Source: Cellulomonas sp. C5510 (GTDB lineage Bacteria > Actinomycetota > Actinomycetes > Actinomycetales > Cellulomonadaceae). From it: DNA of 64,000 nucleotides. This document shows positions 42,144 through 54,561 of the stretch, piece after piece. The position numbers and the translations under genes are program-made. Each line of letters opens with the position of its first letter. Within the stretch, counting starts at the first letter, position 1. The stretch spans positions 3,782,001 to 3,846,000 of the forward strand of contig NZ_CP081862.1 in the NCBI RefSeq assembly GCF_019797765.1. The letters run 5' to 3'. Below the pieces are notes generated by a model. It saw only the letters and a program-made list of their open reading frames with translations, searched no databases and had not been told where the DNA came from.

Positions 42144-42616
42144 GGCAGCACGTCCTTCTCGTGCTCGAGCAGGTACGTCTCCAGGCGCACCAGGAACGCG
42201 TTCTCCCCCATCCGCGCGGCCATGACGTGCGGTTCGGGGTCGCCCCGCGGCCCCGGCACGGTCGTGTAGGGCGTGGTCAGCGCGGCCTGGCCGGCCCACG
42301 GCGAGCGCCCGGTGAGCCCACCGACCACCAGGTCCAGCCGTCCCCGCTCCAGGTCGCCCACCAGTGACTCCTCGCCCCCGGTCGTCCACTCCACCCGGGC
42401 GTCGAGCGTCCGGGCGAACTCCGCCACGATCTCCACCTCGAGCCCCGACGGCCCGGCCCCGGGTCGGACCTCCGTCCACGGCGGGTTCGGGGAGACGCCC
42501 ACCCGGAGCACGTCGCCGGTGACCCGGTCGAGCGTGCCGTCCGGGTCCGCCGGGAAGGAACCGCCGCACCCCGCGAGCAGCAGGACCGCGAGCGCCACCG
42601 CAGCGATGCGCCTCAT
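42140..42616 (-). CDS. Shortened family 3 solute-binding lipoprotein
   Basis: 158 residues from ATG 42616. Lipoprotein signal MRRIAAVALAVLLLAGCGG (lipidated Cys at residue 17). The start of an amino-acid-type binding fold is clear: VLRVGVSPNPPWTE, GLEVEIVAEFARTLDARVEW, GRLDLVVGGLTGRSPW and ALTTPYT. The protein then jumps to a C-terminal-like helix (GENAFLVRLETYLLEHEKDV). Full-length family members have about 90 more residues forming the second lobe, so the two-lobe ligand clamp is missing. The tight coupling to the CDF gene suggests a specific partnership, such as metal delivery or sensing, rather than a random deletion. Confidence 0.75.
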   Translation of the reverse strand: MRRIAAVALAVLLLAGCGGSFPADPDGTLDRVTGDVLRVGVSPNPPWTEVRPGAGPSGLEVEIVAEFARTLDARVEWTTGGEESLVGDLERGRLDLVVGGLTGRSPWAGQAALTTPYTTVPGPRGDPEPHVMAARMGENAFLVRLETYLLEHEKDVLP

Positions 42617-42686
42617 ACCGCCGAGTGAAGCCGACGGCGCGCCGCTCCGCACCCGGGCGGCTCCGCACCGGGGCGCGGCCGGCGCG

Positions 42687-44042
42687 TCACCCGGGGTCCC
42701 GGGGCGGGGCCGGCCGCGGACCGCCTCCCGCCCCGGGGACGCCGGCAGGAGGCTCCGCACGGCCCCCGCCGTGCGGGTGGCCGGGTCCCCGTCCCCGCTG
42801 CGCGTGTCCCGCGCGCCCGTCCTGCTCGGCGTCGAGCTCCGCGACCAGCACACCCCCGGCGAGCACGGCGACGCTGCACAGCCACAGCCACAGCGCGCCC
42901 GCCAGCACCAGCCCGAGCATCTGCGCCGCCGCCTGCACCACGGCCTCGCTGCCGGGGGACGCCCCGGGGGTGTCCGGCACCGCGACCCGCACGTACGACA
43001 GGTACCCCGCGGACACGAGCAGCACCCCCGCGGTGCCCACCACCGCCCCGGGGAGGCAGCGCCGCCACGTGGAGTCCGCGCTCGGCGCGTACCGGTACAG
43101 GAGCGTGAGGAACGCCGTCGTCACCGCCAGCACGGCGGGCCAGCGCAGCAGGTCCCAGGCCGTCCGGAACGCGTCGCCCAGCCCGAGGCGGTCCGCCAGG
43201 CTCGCGCCGCCCCCGAGCAGCGGGCCGACGACGACCAGCAGCAGCGCCGTCACGACCGTCACCAGCGCCCCGACCGTGAACGCCAGCCCCAGGGCGTACT
43301 GCGCGACCACCCCGCGCCGGCTCCGCACCTGGTAGGCGTCGTCGAGCGCGCGCACCGCCGCCCGGAACACCCGGCTCGCCAGGTACAGCGTGAGCACCAG
43401 GGCACCGACCGCGAACCCGCCACGCTGCTCGTCCAGCAGGCCGTCGACCAGCGGCACCAGCACGTCGCCGGCGACCTGCTGCGCGAACACGGCCGCGAGC
43501 GTGTCCACGACGCTCGACCGCAGCTGCTCCACCTGGTCGTCCCCGAGCACCGGCCGCAGGTACCCCAGGCTGGCGCCGAGGGCCGTCGTGATCGGCACCA
43601 GCGAGATGAGGGCGTAGTACGTCATCTCGGCGGCGAGCCCGGTGACGCGCACGTCGCCCGCCCGCAGTCCCGCACGCACCGTCGTGCCCACGACGTCGTG
43701 GCCCGCGACCCGCACGGGGTGCCGCCCGGCGAACGCCACCGTCCGCTCCCGGAGCGTCGGCTGCCCCTCGCGGCGGCGCCGGCGGCGGTCGAGCGGCCCC
43801 CGCAGCCGGCCGGTGACCCACGCGGCCGCGCCGACCGCCACCGCGGCCGAGGCGGCAGCGAGCGCGCCCCCGGCCACCGCGCGCCACCCCGCCGGGAGGC
43901 CCGCCACCGCCAGGGCGCTGCCCGCGGCCGCCAGCCACGCCGCGGTCGTCGACGCGGGCACCGGCAGCCGGGTGCGCACCCACGGCACGCGACGCGCCAG
44001 GACGGCCGCGAGGAGGCCGACGACGAGCACGGTGGCGGGCAC
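42687..44042 (-). CDS. YihY/BrkB-family membrane protein
   Basis: 451 residues from GTG 44042 with GGAGG upstream. After two or three N-terminal hydrophobic segments and a basic linker (DRRRRRREG), the YihY core begins: GLAAEMTYYALISLVPITTALGASLG, QQVAGDVLVPLVDGLLDEQR, VFRAAVRALDDAYQVRSRRG, LLYRYAPSADSTWRRCLPGAVV. Six further helices are visible. The C-terminal 60 residues are Gly/Pro-rich and hydrophilic. Family members are integral inner-membrane proteins of uncertain function, despite the older ribonuclease BN label. Upstream of the CDF pair on the same strand but probably separate. Confidence 0.88.
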   Translation of the reverse strand: MPATVLVVGLLAAVLARRVPWVRTRLPVPASTTAAWLAAAGSALAVAGLPAGWRAVAGGALAAASAAVAVGAAAWVTGRLRGPLDRRRRRREGQPTLRERTVAFAGRHPVRVAGHDVVGTTVRAGLRAGDVRVTGLAAEMTYYALISLVPITTALGASLGYLRPVLGDDQVEQLRSSVVDTLAAVFAQQVAGDVLVPLVDGLLDEQRGGFAVGALVLTLYLASRVFRAAVRALDDAYQVRSRRGVVAQYALGLAFTVGALVTVVTALLLVVVGPLLGGGASLADRLGLGDAFRTAWDLLRWPAVLAVTTAFLTLLYRYAPSADSTWRRCLPGAVVGTAGVLLVSAGYLSYVRVAVPDTPGASPGSEAVVQAAAQMLGLVLAGALWLWLCSVAVLAGGVLVAELDAEQDGRAGHAQRGRGPGHPHGGGRAEPPAGVPGAGGGPRPAPPRDPG

Positions 44043-44150
44043 GGGGCCTCCTCTCCGGGCGGGCGACGCCCCCGGTCGAGTGAAGCCGAGATGCGCGTGC
44101 GGCGCACGGTGGCCCGCGACGGCCGCCGTCGTGCGCCGGCGGGCGTCGGA

Positions 44151-46361
44151 TCACGACCGGGCGCGACCCCCGGGGTCCGGCCCGCCGGGCGGCGGCGTGG
44201 GAGTGCCGTCGGGCGCCCCGGGCTGCGTGGGCACCGTGGGCGGCGTGGGCGCCGTGGGCGGCGTGGGCGGCGACGTCGGTGCCGCCGCGGGCACCGTCGG
44301 GGGCCCCGCCGGGCGACGGGCAGCCGCCCGGCGGCGCCGGACGACCAGCAGCACGCCGCCCGCCACCAGCACGACGAGCGCGCCCGCCGCGACGGCCGCC
44401 CGTGCGGGCGCGGAGGCGAGCGTGCCGGACGCCCGCTCGGCCGCGGCCGTGGCCTCCTGGTACCGGCCGGCGTCCAACGCGGTGCGCGCCGCCTCGAGGT
44501 CCCCGTCGACGCCGCCGGCGAGCATCCCGAGCCGCGTCACCGGGTCCGCTGCCTCCCGCGCGCCGGTGGCGGCGACGAGCGCCGCGCCGGCCTCCCCCGC
44601 CTGCGCGACGAGGCCCGCCGCCTGCGGCACGGACGTCGCGTTCTCCACCTGCTCCTGCAGCGCGGCCGGGACGTCCGCCCCGATGCCGGCGAGCTCGGCC
44701 TCGAGGACGTCCCGGTCCTCCAGCAGCGCCAGCACCCCGGGGACGGCGGCCGTCGCGTCGTCGAACCGCCAGTCCGCCATCGCGTCCCGGACCCCTGCCG
44801 GCGGTGCCCACCCGTCGCCCGCGTCGAGCAGCCGCCGGTACTCGCGCCGGGCGCCGTCCCGGGCGTCGAGCAGCGGGAGGTCCTCCTGCCGCACCACGAC
44901 GTCGCGGAACACCTGCGCGGCCCGTTCGGAGCCCCCGGCCTGCTCGAGGAGGTCGAGCAGCCGCTGCCACCCGGTGGGGCCCGGCGGGCCCTCCTCGTCG
45001 GTCGGCGCGGGGTACGCGTCCTTCCCGGAGACCGCCGCACCGACGGCGACGGACAGCGCCTCCGGCCCGATCTCCGCGGCGATCTCGTGCGACACCCACC
45101 AGGACGCCGCGTAGCCGTACTCGTCGTGCGCGCCCCCCTCGGGCCCGTCCGCACGGGCGTCCTCCCAGTCGACCAGGCGGATCGCGTCGGGCCGCGCGAC
45201 GTCCAGCGGTGCGGGCTCCGGCCGCTCCTCGCCGAGGGCCTCCACCGCGATCGCGGCGTACTCGTCGGCGAGCGCCTCGCCGATCCACCGGCCCTCGAAC
45301 GTCGTCCCGTTGAACCACGCGTGGGCGAGCTCGTGGAGCGTCACGTGGGCGTCGAGCATGTCCCCGACCTCGATCGTGCCGCGGTCGTGGTCGTACCAGC
45401 CCGCGTACCCGTGCGCGCTCGGCGTGGCCGCCTCGAGGATCGTCAGCTCGCCCGTCACCGTCCACGGGTGCCCGATCACCTCCTCCAGCGCCGGCAGGCC
45501 GCGCCCGGCCAGGTCGGTGGTGAACGCCAGCCACTCCTCGTCGGCTGGCCAGCCGAGCACCCGCACGCCGTCGCCGTAGTCCACGTCGGCCGGCACCAGT
45601 GCCTCGTCGTCCCGCACGACCACCTGCGCCTGCCACGCGGCGGGGTCGGCGACGGCGTCCGCGCTCCACGTCGTGCCGTCGCCGGAGGGCGTCGGCGTCA
45701 TCGGACCGCCGACCACCTCGACCTCCGGTCCCCCCGGCACCACGACGCGCGCGGCGGCCAGACCCGGGTCGCCGTCGAGCACCACGGGGAACGTCGCGAA
45801 CGCCGGGTTCACCTGCGCGTACGTGGCGACGCGCGGCGGCTGCGCCGGCAGGTCGTACGTGACCCGCAGCGTCCGGGTGTCCCCGTACGTCAGCACCGGC
45901 CGCAACCCGACCACGACCGCCGGCAGGTACTCGTCCGTGCCGGGCTCCAGGGTGAACGCCAGCGGGGTCCCGTCGTCCCATGTCGCGCTCACGCCGGTCC
46001 CGCCGGGCAGGAACGGCACCGCGTACTCCTCGAACGTGTAGTACCAGCCGCGCGACGGCGGGGTCTCGTGCGTCAGCGTCGCCACGTGCTCGACGTGCAC
46101 GACGCTCGCCGCCAGATCCACGGAGTACGTGGCGGAGGTCGCGACGCGCAGGCCCTCCGTGCGGTCCTCCGCTGCCGGCAGGGGCCCGAGCGCCGGGAAC
46201 GCCGGCGCCTCGGCGAGAGGGGGCGCGGCCACCGCGGCCCACCCGGGCCGGCCGGGCGTCGCGGGCGGTGCGCCGGCGGGGGCCGGGTCGGCGCCGCCGG
46301 GCACGAGGAGCGGCAGCAGCAGAGCGGCACCGACGACCGCGAGCAGACGGGGCGAGGGCAT
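44151..46361 (-). CDS. Membrane-anchored M1-like zinc metallopeptidase
   Basis: 736 residues from ATG 46361. N-terminal signal peptide (LLAVVGAALLLPLLVPGGADPAPA), an M1-type beta domain, then the gluzincin site LHELAHAWFNGTTFEGRWIGEALADEYA (about 320-350) with HExxH and the third-ligand Glu. The GxMxN exopeptidase motif is not seen. Near the C-terminus is one transmembrane helix (AAVAAGALVVLVAGGVLLVV) followed by basic residues and a Thr/Pro-rich cytoplasmic tail. So the catalytic part is outside the cell, anchored at the C-terminus. Substrate unknown. No obvious operon partner. Confidence 0.85.
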   Translation of the reverse strand: MPSPRLLAVVGAALLLPLLVPGGADPAPAGAPPATPGRPGWAAVAAPPLAEAPAFPALGPLPAAEDRTEGLRVATSATYSVDLAASVVHVEHVATLTHETPPSRGWYYTFEEYAVPFLPGGTGVSATWDDGTPLAFTLEPGTDEYLPAVVVGLRPVLTYGDTRTLRVTYDLPAQPPRVATYAQVNPAFATFPVVLDGDPGLAAARVVVPGGPEVEVVGGPMTPTPSGDGTTWSADAVADPAAWQAQVVVRDDEALVPADVDYGDGVRVLGWPADEEWLAFTTDLAGRGLPALEEVIGHPWTVTGELTILEAATPSAHGYAGWYDHDRGTIEVGDMLDAHVTLHELAHAWFNGTTFEGRWIGEALADEYAAIAVEALGEERPEPAPLDVARPDAIRLVDWEDARADGPEGGAHDEYGYAASWWVSHEIAAEIGPEALSVAVGAAVSGKDAYPAPTDEEGPPGPTGWQRLLDLLEQAGGSERAAQVFRDVVVRQEDLPLLDARDGARREYRRLLDAGDGWAPPAGVRDAMADWRFDDATAAVPGVLALLEDRDVLEAELAGIGADVPAALQEQVENATSVPQAAGLVAQAGEAGAALVAATGAREAADPVTRLGMLAGGVDGDLEAARTALDAGRYQEATAAAERASGTLASAPARAAVAAGALVVLVAGGVLLVVRRRRAAARRPAGPPTVPAAAPTSPPTPPTAPTPPTVPTQPGAPDGTPTPPPGGPDPGGRARS

Positions 46362-46457
46362 GCGGGCATCCTGGCAGCGCGCGGCCGGGGCCGGGGACCG
46401 GTTCGCACGGCGAGGACCAGCGACCACCCGGACGCCCCGGGGGACGGAGCGCGTGGT

Positions 46458-47819
46458 TCAGCCGATGATCGGCGCGCTCTCGGGGTGGCGGAACAGCCGG
46501 CGGCGCTCGCGCAGGGCGAGCGCGGTCCCGAGCGTGATCGGACCGAGACGTCCGACGAACATGAGGCCGATCAGCAGGACCTGGTGCCAGCCCGCCAGGT
46601 CCGCGGTGATCCCGGTGGACAGGCCGACGGTCGCGAACGCGGACACGACCTCGAACAGCACCTGGTCCCCGCTGAACGACGAGGTGAGCGTGATGAGCAC
46701 CGCCGGGCCCACGACGGCGGCGACCCCCAGCAGAGCCACCGAGAGCGCCTGCCGCTGCGTGGTGGTGGAGATGCGGCGGTCGAACACGGTGACGTCGGGA
46801 TCACCGCGCAGCTCGGACCAGATGACGAAGAGCAGGACGGCGAAGGTCGTGAGCTTGATGCCACCGGCCGTGCCGGCGCTGCCACCCCCGATGAACATCA
46901 GGACGTCGTTGCCCATCCACGTCCCCGGGTTCATGCCCGCGACGTCGACCGTGTTGAAGCCCGCCGTCCGCGGCATGACGCCGTGCACGAACGCGTTGAG
47001 CAGCTTCGTCGGCGTGCTCATCGGCCCGAGCGTGGCGGGGTTGGACCACTCGCCGAGCAGCACGAGCAGGGACCCCGCCGGCAGCAGGACGGCGGTGAGC
47101 AGCAGCGTGAGGCGGGTGTGGAGGGACCACCGCCGGGGACGGCGCGGGTTGCGGTGCAGCTCCAGGAGGACCGGGAAGCCGATCCCGCCGACCAGCACCG
47201 CGGCGGTCACGGGCAGCGTGACCCACGCGTCGGAGGCGAATCGCACCAGGCTGTCGGGGTACAGCGCGAACCCGGCGTTGTTGAACGCCGACACGGAGTG
47301 GAACACGCCGAGCCACAACGCGCGTCCCACCGGCTCGTCGTACGCCACGGTGAGCCGGGCCGCCAGGACCGCGGCGGTGCCCACCTCGACGACCGCCGTG
47401 ATGACCCCGACCCCGAGGAGGACGCGGCGGACGTCACCGAGCCCGACGCTCCGGGTGGCGGCCGCGGCCGTCAGGCGGGTGCGGAGCCCGAGGCGGCGGG
47501 ACAGCAGCACGCCGAGCAGCGAGGCCAGCGTCATGATCCCGAAGCCGCCGACCTGGATGAGCACCAGGATCACCACCTGGCCGAAGCCCGACCACGCCGT
47601 CGCGGTGTCGACGACCGCGAGGCCCGTCACGCACACCGCGGACGTGGCCGTGAAGAGCGCCTCCAGCAGCGACGCCGCGTGACCCGGCCTCCCCGCGGCG
47701 GGGAGCGAGAGCAGGACCGTGCCGACCGCGATCGCCGCGGCGAAGCCGAGCGCCACGAGCTGTCCGGGTCCCCGGTGCACGCTCAGCCGGGACCGCAGGC
47801 GCAGGACGGCATCGGGCAC
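46458..47819 (-). CDS. TrkH/KtrB-family potassium uptake membrane subunit
   Basis: 453 residues from GTG 47819, with GAGGAG 6 bases upstream. Four pore-loop repeats are visible with their filter Gly: TSAVCVTGLAV, SAFNNAGFALYP, MPRTAGFNTVDV and ATVGLSTGITAD. Eight to ten membrane helices surround them. It should form the K+ (or Na+/K+) conducting dimer. The cytoplasmic gating ring protein (TrkA/KtrA) is not adjacent, so it is encoded elsewhere. Monocistronic here. Confidence 0.93.
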   Translation of the reverse strand: MPDAVLRLRSRLSVHRGPGQLVALGFAAAIAVGTVLLSLPAAGRPGHAASLLEALFTATSAVCVTGLAVVDTATAWSGFGQVVILVLIQVGGFGIMTLASLLGVLLSRRLGLRTRLTAAAATRSVGLGDVRRVLLGVGVITAVVEVGTAAVLAARLTVAYDEPVGRALWLGVFHSVSAFNNAGFALYPDSLVRFASDAWVTLPVTAAVLVGGIGFPVLLELHRNPRRPRRWSLHTRLTLLLTAVLLPAGSLLVLLGEWSNPATLGPMSTPTKLLNAFVHGVMPRTAGFNTVDVAGMNPGTWMGNDVLMFIGGGSAGTAGGIKLTTFAVLLFVIWSELRGDPDVTVFDRRISTTTQRQALSVALLGVAAVVGPAVLITLTSSFSGDQVLFEVVSAFATVGLSTGITADLAGWHQVLLIGLMFVGRLGPITLGTALALRERRRLFRHPESAPIIG

Positions 47820-48203
47820 GAGAGGCTCCTCGGTCGGCGGGGGCAGGTCGGCGGGAGGGCGGTGGGCAGGGCGGCGGCGCGGCGGCGCCCGCAGGCATCC
47901 CACCGGGTCACCGGTGCCGCGGCGCGCGGGGCGCGCCGATCCTGACGGAATCCTCACGGTCGCCGGGACGGACCGCGCCGGGCACCGGGACGTCCGCGCC
48001 GGCGGCGTCGGGGGGCGCGACCAGGTCGTGCACACCGTGCTGGGGACCGGCGGGACGTGCGGCGTCGCCCTCCCCTCGCAGCTGGGCGACGGCACCACGG
48101 GGGAGCCGGAGCGCCGCTGACCCCGAGCGGCGCCGGGGCCCGGTCGCGCGTACGGTGAGAGCGTTCCAGGACTCGACGCCGCACGCACAGAGGAGTGACC
48201 GGC
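47820..48203. other. Gene-poor gap between trkH and a small plus-strand gene
   Basis: 384 bases between divergent starts. A plus-strand reading frame ends at 48120 (tail GVALPSQLGDGTTGEPERR), but no start with a ribosome site was found, so it is not called. No clear promoter, riboswitch or repeat was recognised, apart from AGGAG before the 48204 gene. Confidence 0.4.
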
Positions 48204-48419
48204 ATGAGCACCTCAGATCCGCACGAGCGCACGGGCGCGGCCATCCCCACGTCGCCGGGTCACCGGGCGAGCCCCGGGCCGAACCCCGACGACATCAACC
48301 AGGGGCAGGAGCACGAGGGCCACGGCGACGAGGGGCCTTCCGCGCACGACGACCCCGACGCGCCGGCGGCCTCGCCGACCACCCCCGGGCCCGACCCGGA
48401 CGACCTGCGCGACCGCTGA
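48204..48419 (+). CDS. Small acidic, disordered hypothetical protein
   Basis: 71 residues from ATG 48204, with AGGAG 9 bases upstream. Composition is dominated by Asp, Glu, Pro, Gly, His and Ser, with two related segments SPGPNPDDI and TPGPDPDDL. No hydrophobic core, Cys or known motif, so it is probably intrinsically disordered. I do not recognise it. The good ribosome site and codon bias favour a real gene. Function unknown. Confidence 0.6.
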   Translation: MSTSDPHERTGAAIPTSPGHRASPGPNPDDINQGQEHEGHGDEGPSAHDDPDAPAASPTTPGPDPDDLRDR

Positions 48420-48448
48420 CGGCCGCACCGGCGGCACGGTGCCCGAGG

Positions 48449-49051
48449 TCAGCCCTCCGGCACGAGCGGGCGCACGACGCGCGCCGGGTTGCCGGCCACG
48501 ACCACGTCCGGCGGCACGTCCTTCGTCACGACCGACCCGGCACCGACCACCGACCGCGCGCCGATGGTGACGCCCGGGCAGACCACGACGCTGCCGCCCA
48601 GCCACACGCCGTCCTCGATCGTGATCGGGGACACCCGCTCCCATCCCTGCGGGCGCAGCTCGGGGTCGAGCACGTGCGTCGGCGTGTACAGGCGGACGCT
48701 CGGGCCGATCAGCACGTCCGCACCGATCCGGATCTCGCCGCCGCCCAGGGTCAGGAAGTCCGCGTTGACGAACGTCCGGTCCCCGAGGTGCAGCCGGTGC
48801 CCGTAGTCGAGGTAGAACGGCGGCCGGAAGTCGACCCCCTCTCCGACCGTGCCCAGCAGCTCGCGGAACAGCGTCTCGGCCGCGGGCCGGTCCTCGTCGT
48901 ACAGCGCCGTGATCCGGCGGCACGTGCGCTGCGTGCTGGTCGTCATGTCCGCCAGCTCGGGCCCGGACCGGTAGCGGTACCAGTCGCCGGCCACCATCTT
49001 GTCGTACTCCGTGCGGCCGTCCGCGAGCGCCGTCGCCAGGTCGAGCTCCAC
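48449..49051 (-). CDS. Maltose/galactoside-type O-acetyltransferase (1)
   Basis: 200 residues from GTG 49051 (GGAGG 8 bases upstream). The N-terminal helical Mac domain (GRTEYDKMVAGDWYRYRSGPEL) precedes a left-handed beta-helix of hexapeptide repeats. Active-site features: FVNADFLTLGGGEIRIGADVLIG, LYTPTHVLDP with the catalytic His, VWLGGSVVVCPGVTIG and the terminal VVAGNPARVVR. It transfers acetyl from acetyl-CoA to a sugar hydroxyl. A paralogue is encoded at 63179-63787. Confidence 0.92.
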   Translation of the reverse strand: MELDLATALADGRTEYDKMVAGDWYRYRSGPELADMTTSTQRTCRRITALYDEDRPAAETLFRELLGTVGEGVDFRPPFYLDYGHRLHLGDRTFVNADFLTLGGGEIRIGADVLIGPSVRLYTPTHVLDPELRPQGWERVSPITIEDGVWLGGSVVVCPGVTIGARSVVGAGSVVTKDVPPDVVVAGNPARVVRPLVPEG

Positions 49052-49137
49052 CCTCAGGTCCTCCTTCGTCGTGTGGGGCGAGTGTCCCAGACCGCGCCGG
49101 CGGGCAGCCGGGACCCCGGGTCCGCCGCCGGGCCTGG

Positions 49138-49178
49138 CTAGTAGGTTGTCTGCCCATCTAGTCAGCCGTACGATCTAG
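49138..49178 (+). promoter_or_regulatory. PadR promoter with three CTAG sites
   Basis: -35 TTGTCT (49146-49151), 17 bases, -10 TACGAT (49169-49174), then 6 bases to the GTG start, so the transcript is probably leaderless. CTAG, rare in high-GC DNA, occurs at 49138, 49158 and 49175, spaced 20 and 17 bases, and may be part of the regulator's operator. Confidence 0.6.
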
Positions 49179-49180
49179 AC

Positions 49181-49543
49181 GTGACCGACGACCGCGAGTG
49201 GCCCGGCGAGTGGCTGCGGGGCGTGCTGCCGCAGGCGGTGCTGCGCGTGCTCGACGACGGCCCGACGTACGGGTACGCCATCGCCACCCGCCTCGCCGAG
49301 GCCGGGATCGGCGAGATCAAGGGCGGCACGCTCTACCCCCTGCTCGGCCGCCTCGAAGCCGCCGGCCACGTGACCGTCGAGTGGCGCGCCGGTGAGGGCG
49401 GCCCCGGACGCAAGTACTACGAGATCAGCCCGGAGGGGCGCCGCCACCTGCTCGACCTGGTGGCGCGCTGGACGCGCTTCGCGGCGGTCGTCGACGCCCA
49501 CCTGGCCGCACCCGCCCCCGGAGGAGAGGACCCCCGTGCCTGA
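49181..49543 (+). CDS. PadR-family transcriptional regulator
   Basis: 120 residues from GTG 49181. The winged-helix core is clear: LPQAVLRVLDDGPTYGYAIA, RLAEAGIGEIKGGTLYPLLGRLEAAGHV and GRKYYEISPEGRRHLLDL. The short form without a long C-terminal coil matches PadR subfamily 2-like proteins. It overlaps by 8 bases the gene for a membrane protein that is a common PadR partner, and probably represses this two-gene operon. Ligand unknown. Confidence 0.92.
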   Translation: MTDDREWPGEWLRGVLPQAVLRVLDDGPTYGYAIATRLAEAGIGEIKGGTLYPLLGRLEAAGHVTVEWRAGEGGPGRKYYEISPEGRRHLLDLVARWTRFAAVVDAHLAAPAPGGEDPRA

Positions 49544-50291
49544 CACCCGCCACCCGACCGACGCCCAGCAGATCGCGTCCGCCGTCGACCCGGGCTGGGT
49601 CGACGCGTTCGTCCTCGAGGCGCGGCTGCGCGACGTCCCGGGTGAGCGCATCGGCGACGCGCTCGCCGAGATCGACGCCCACTGCCGGGACAGCGGCGAA
49701 CCCGCGCACGTCGCCTTCGGCGACCCCGCCGCCTACGCCCGGACGGTCGCCGAGACGTTCCCCACCCCGCGTCCCCGGTGGTGGCCGCACCTCGCGCCGC
49801 TGGCCGTCGAGCTCGCCGGCATGACCACCGTCATCACGGCGGTCGGCGAGATCGCCCGTGGCGGCGACGTCACGCTCACCTGGGGCCACCTGGCGATGCT
49901 GGCGGTCGTGGCCGCCGGGTGCGGGCTCCTCGCCCGGGGCGCGGACCGCCTGCTGGAGCTGATCGTCCGCAGGCCGCTCGTCGCCGCGGTGGCCGTCGGC
50001 GCCGGCGTCACCGCTGCGCTCGTCCCGTCGGCGCTGCTGCTGCGCATCGAGGCGCCGATCGCGCACCTGCCCGCGCCCGCGGCCCTGGGCGCCGGCCTGC
50101 TGCTGCTCGCCACCGGCGTCGGGGCGGACGTGGTCCTCGGGCGTCGCGGCCGGACCGCCGACCCCGTGGTCGGCCCGCGCGAGGAGGCGGCCCCGCAGCG
50201 CGTGAGCATGCTGCTGCCGTGGACGGTGCTGGCGTGGACCGCCATCGGCTCCGTGGTCGTCGCCGTCATCGGGGCCGGGTCCGGGGGCTGA
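49536..50291 (+). CDS. PadR-associated membrane protein (HAAS/DUF1700-like)
   Basis: 251 residues from GTG 49536, with GGAGGAGAGG just upstream inside padR. The N-terminal 80 residues form a soluble helical domain (VDAFVLEARLRDVPGERIGDALAEIDAHC, HVAFGDPAAYARTVAE) like the HAAS domain found in PadR partners. Five or six hydrophobic helices follow (LAPLAVELAGMTTVITAVG to TVLAWTAIGSVVVAVIGAG). Probably an inner-membrane protein whose amount is set by the PadR regulator; function unknown. Confidence 0.75.
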   Translation: MPDTRHPTDAQQIASAVDPGWVDAFVLEARLRDVPGERIGDALAEIDAHCRDSGEPAHVAFGDPAAYARTVAETFPTPRPRWWPHLAPLAVELAGMTTVITAVGEIARGGDVTLTWGHLAMLAVVAAGCGLLARGADRLLELIVRRPLVAAVAVGAGVTAALVPSALLLRIEAPIAHLPAPAALGAGLLLLATGVGADVVLGRRGRTADPVVGPREEAAPQRVSMLLPWTVLAWTAIGSVVVAVIGAGSGG

Positions 50292-50303
50292 GGTCCCTCC
50301 GCA

Positions 50304-50345
50304 CGACGACGGCGGACGCCGGAGGTCCGGCGTCCGCCGTCGTCG
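50304..50345. terminator. Bidirectional terminator
   Basis: A perfect 20-base stem (50304-50323 with 50326-50345) around a 2-base loop, between convergent genes, 13 bases after the membrane protein stop and 19 bases from the nrdF stop. Confidence 0.88.
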
Positions 50346-50364
50346 CGCGCGGGTCAGGCCGGGA

Positions 50365-53659
<3,295 letters not shown>

Positions 53660-54123
53660 CCCTCTCGGACGCGCGTGACGTCCTCGGTCGTTCCCATGAG
53701 CTCGAAGGCGTACAGGTACGGGACCTGGCACTTCGCGGCGATGATGTCCCCGGCGATGCAGTAGGCAGCGCCGAAGTTGGTGTTCCCCGCCGCGATGACG
53801 CCGCGGATGAGGGAACGGTTCGATGCGTCGTTGAGGAACTTCACGACCTGCCGCGGGACCGCGCCGCCCTCGTTGCCGCCCCCGTACGTCGGGACCACCA
53901 GCACGTAGGGGTCGGTGACGCGGAGGAACGGCTCCGTCGGGCGGAGCGGGATGCGCGCGGCGTCGATGTCCAGCTTGTCGACGAATCGGCGGGTGTTCTC
54001 CGAGACGCTGGAGAAGTAGACCAGTGAGCTCATGGCTCGTCGATCCCCCTCGCCCCGGTCGGATCGTGGATCGTGCAGGGTCGCGGCCGGGCCGCCCGGG
54101 TCAGCGGGCGGCGGGCGGCGACG

Positions 54124-54369
54124 TCAGGCGACGGAGACCGCGGCGCGGTCGGCGATCGCCTTGATCTGGTCGGGGCGGTAGCCCGACCAGTGGTGGCCGT
54201 CCGCCACGACGACGGGCGCCTGCAGGTGGCCGAGCGACATGACGTAGTCACGGGCGTCGGCGTCCTCGGTGATGTCGACGACCTCGTACTCCAGCCCGGC
54301 CTTGTCCAGGGCGCGGTACGTCGCGTTGCACTGGACGCACGACGGCTTGCTGTAGACGGTGATGGTCAT
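54124..54369 (-). CDS. nrdH: Glutaredoxin-like NrdH
   Basis: 81 residues from ATG 54369. Redox site CVQC at residues 11-14 (YSKPSCVQCNATYRALDKAG), and HHWSGYRPDQIKAIAD, the WSGYRPD motif diagnostic of NrdH. It reduces the C-terminal disulfide of NrdE, itself reduced by thioredoxin reductase. First gene of the nrdHIEF operon, behind two NrdR boxes. Confidence 0.96.
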   Translation of the reverse strand: MTITVYSKPSCVQCNATYRALDKAGLEYEVVDITEDADARDYVMSLGHLQAPVVVADGHHWSGYRPDQIKAIADRAAVSVA

Positions 54370-54499
54370 CGTGTCTCCCCGGTGTGAAGGCCTCGCTGGT
54401 ACGTGCGCCCCCGCGCCCGCCCCGCACTGCTGGTGCTCGTCCTGGGCCGCGTCGGCGGGTCTCCCGGGTGGCCGGGGCCCGCGTCGAGCGGCGAGTTAG

Positions 54500-54549
54500 A
54501 ACACTACACCTAGTGGTGCGCCCGGCAAGGGACCACAAGTGCTGGTGTT
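54500..54549 (-). promoter_or_regulatory. Tandem NrdR boxes
   Basis: AACACTACACCTAGTGGT (54500-54517) and ACCACAAGTGCTGGTGTT (54532-54549). The second resembles the first on the opposite strand. Centres are 32 bases apart, about three helical turns, the geometry of paired NrdR boxes upstream of actinobacterial nrd operons. They lie 131-180 bases before the nrdH start. Confidence 0.78.
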
Positions 54550-54561
54550 ACACGCGTGTCG

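Noticed and set aside
47719..48120. Plus-strand frame ending GVALPSQLGDGTTGEPERR before the small acidic protein
   Set aside because: It overlaps the start of trkH on the other strand and has no recognisable start, ribosome site or motif. The last part looks codon-like but is not enough to call a gene.
47820..48203. Cyclic di-AMP (ydaO) riboswitch before trkH
   Set aside because: Considered because K+ transporter genes can carry one, but I could not identify the conserved core in this gap.
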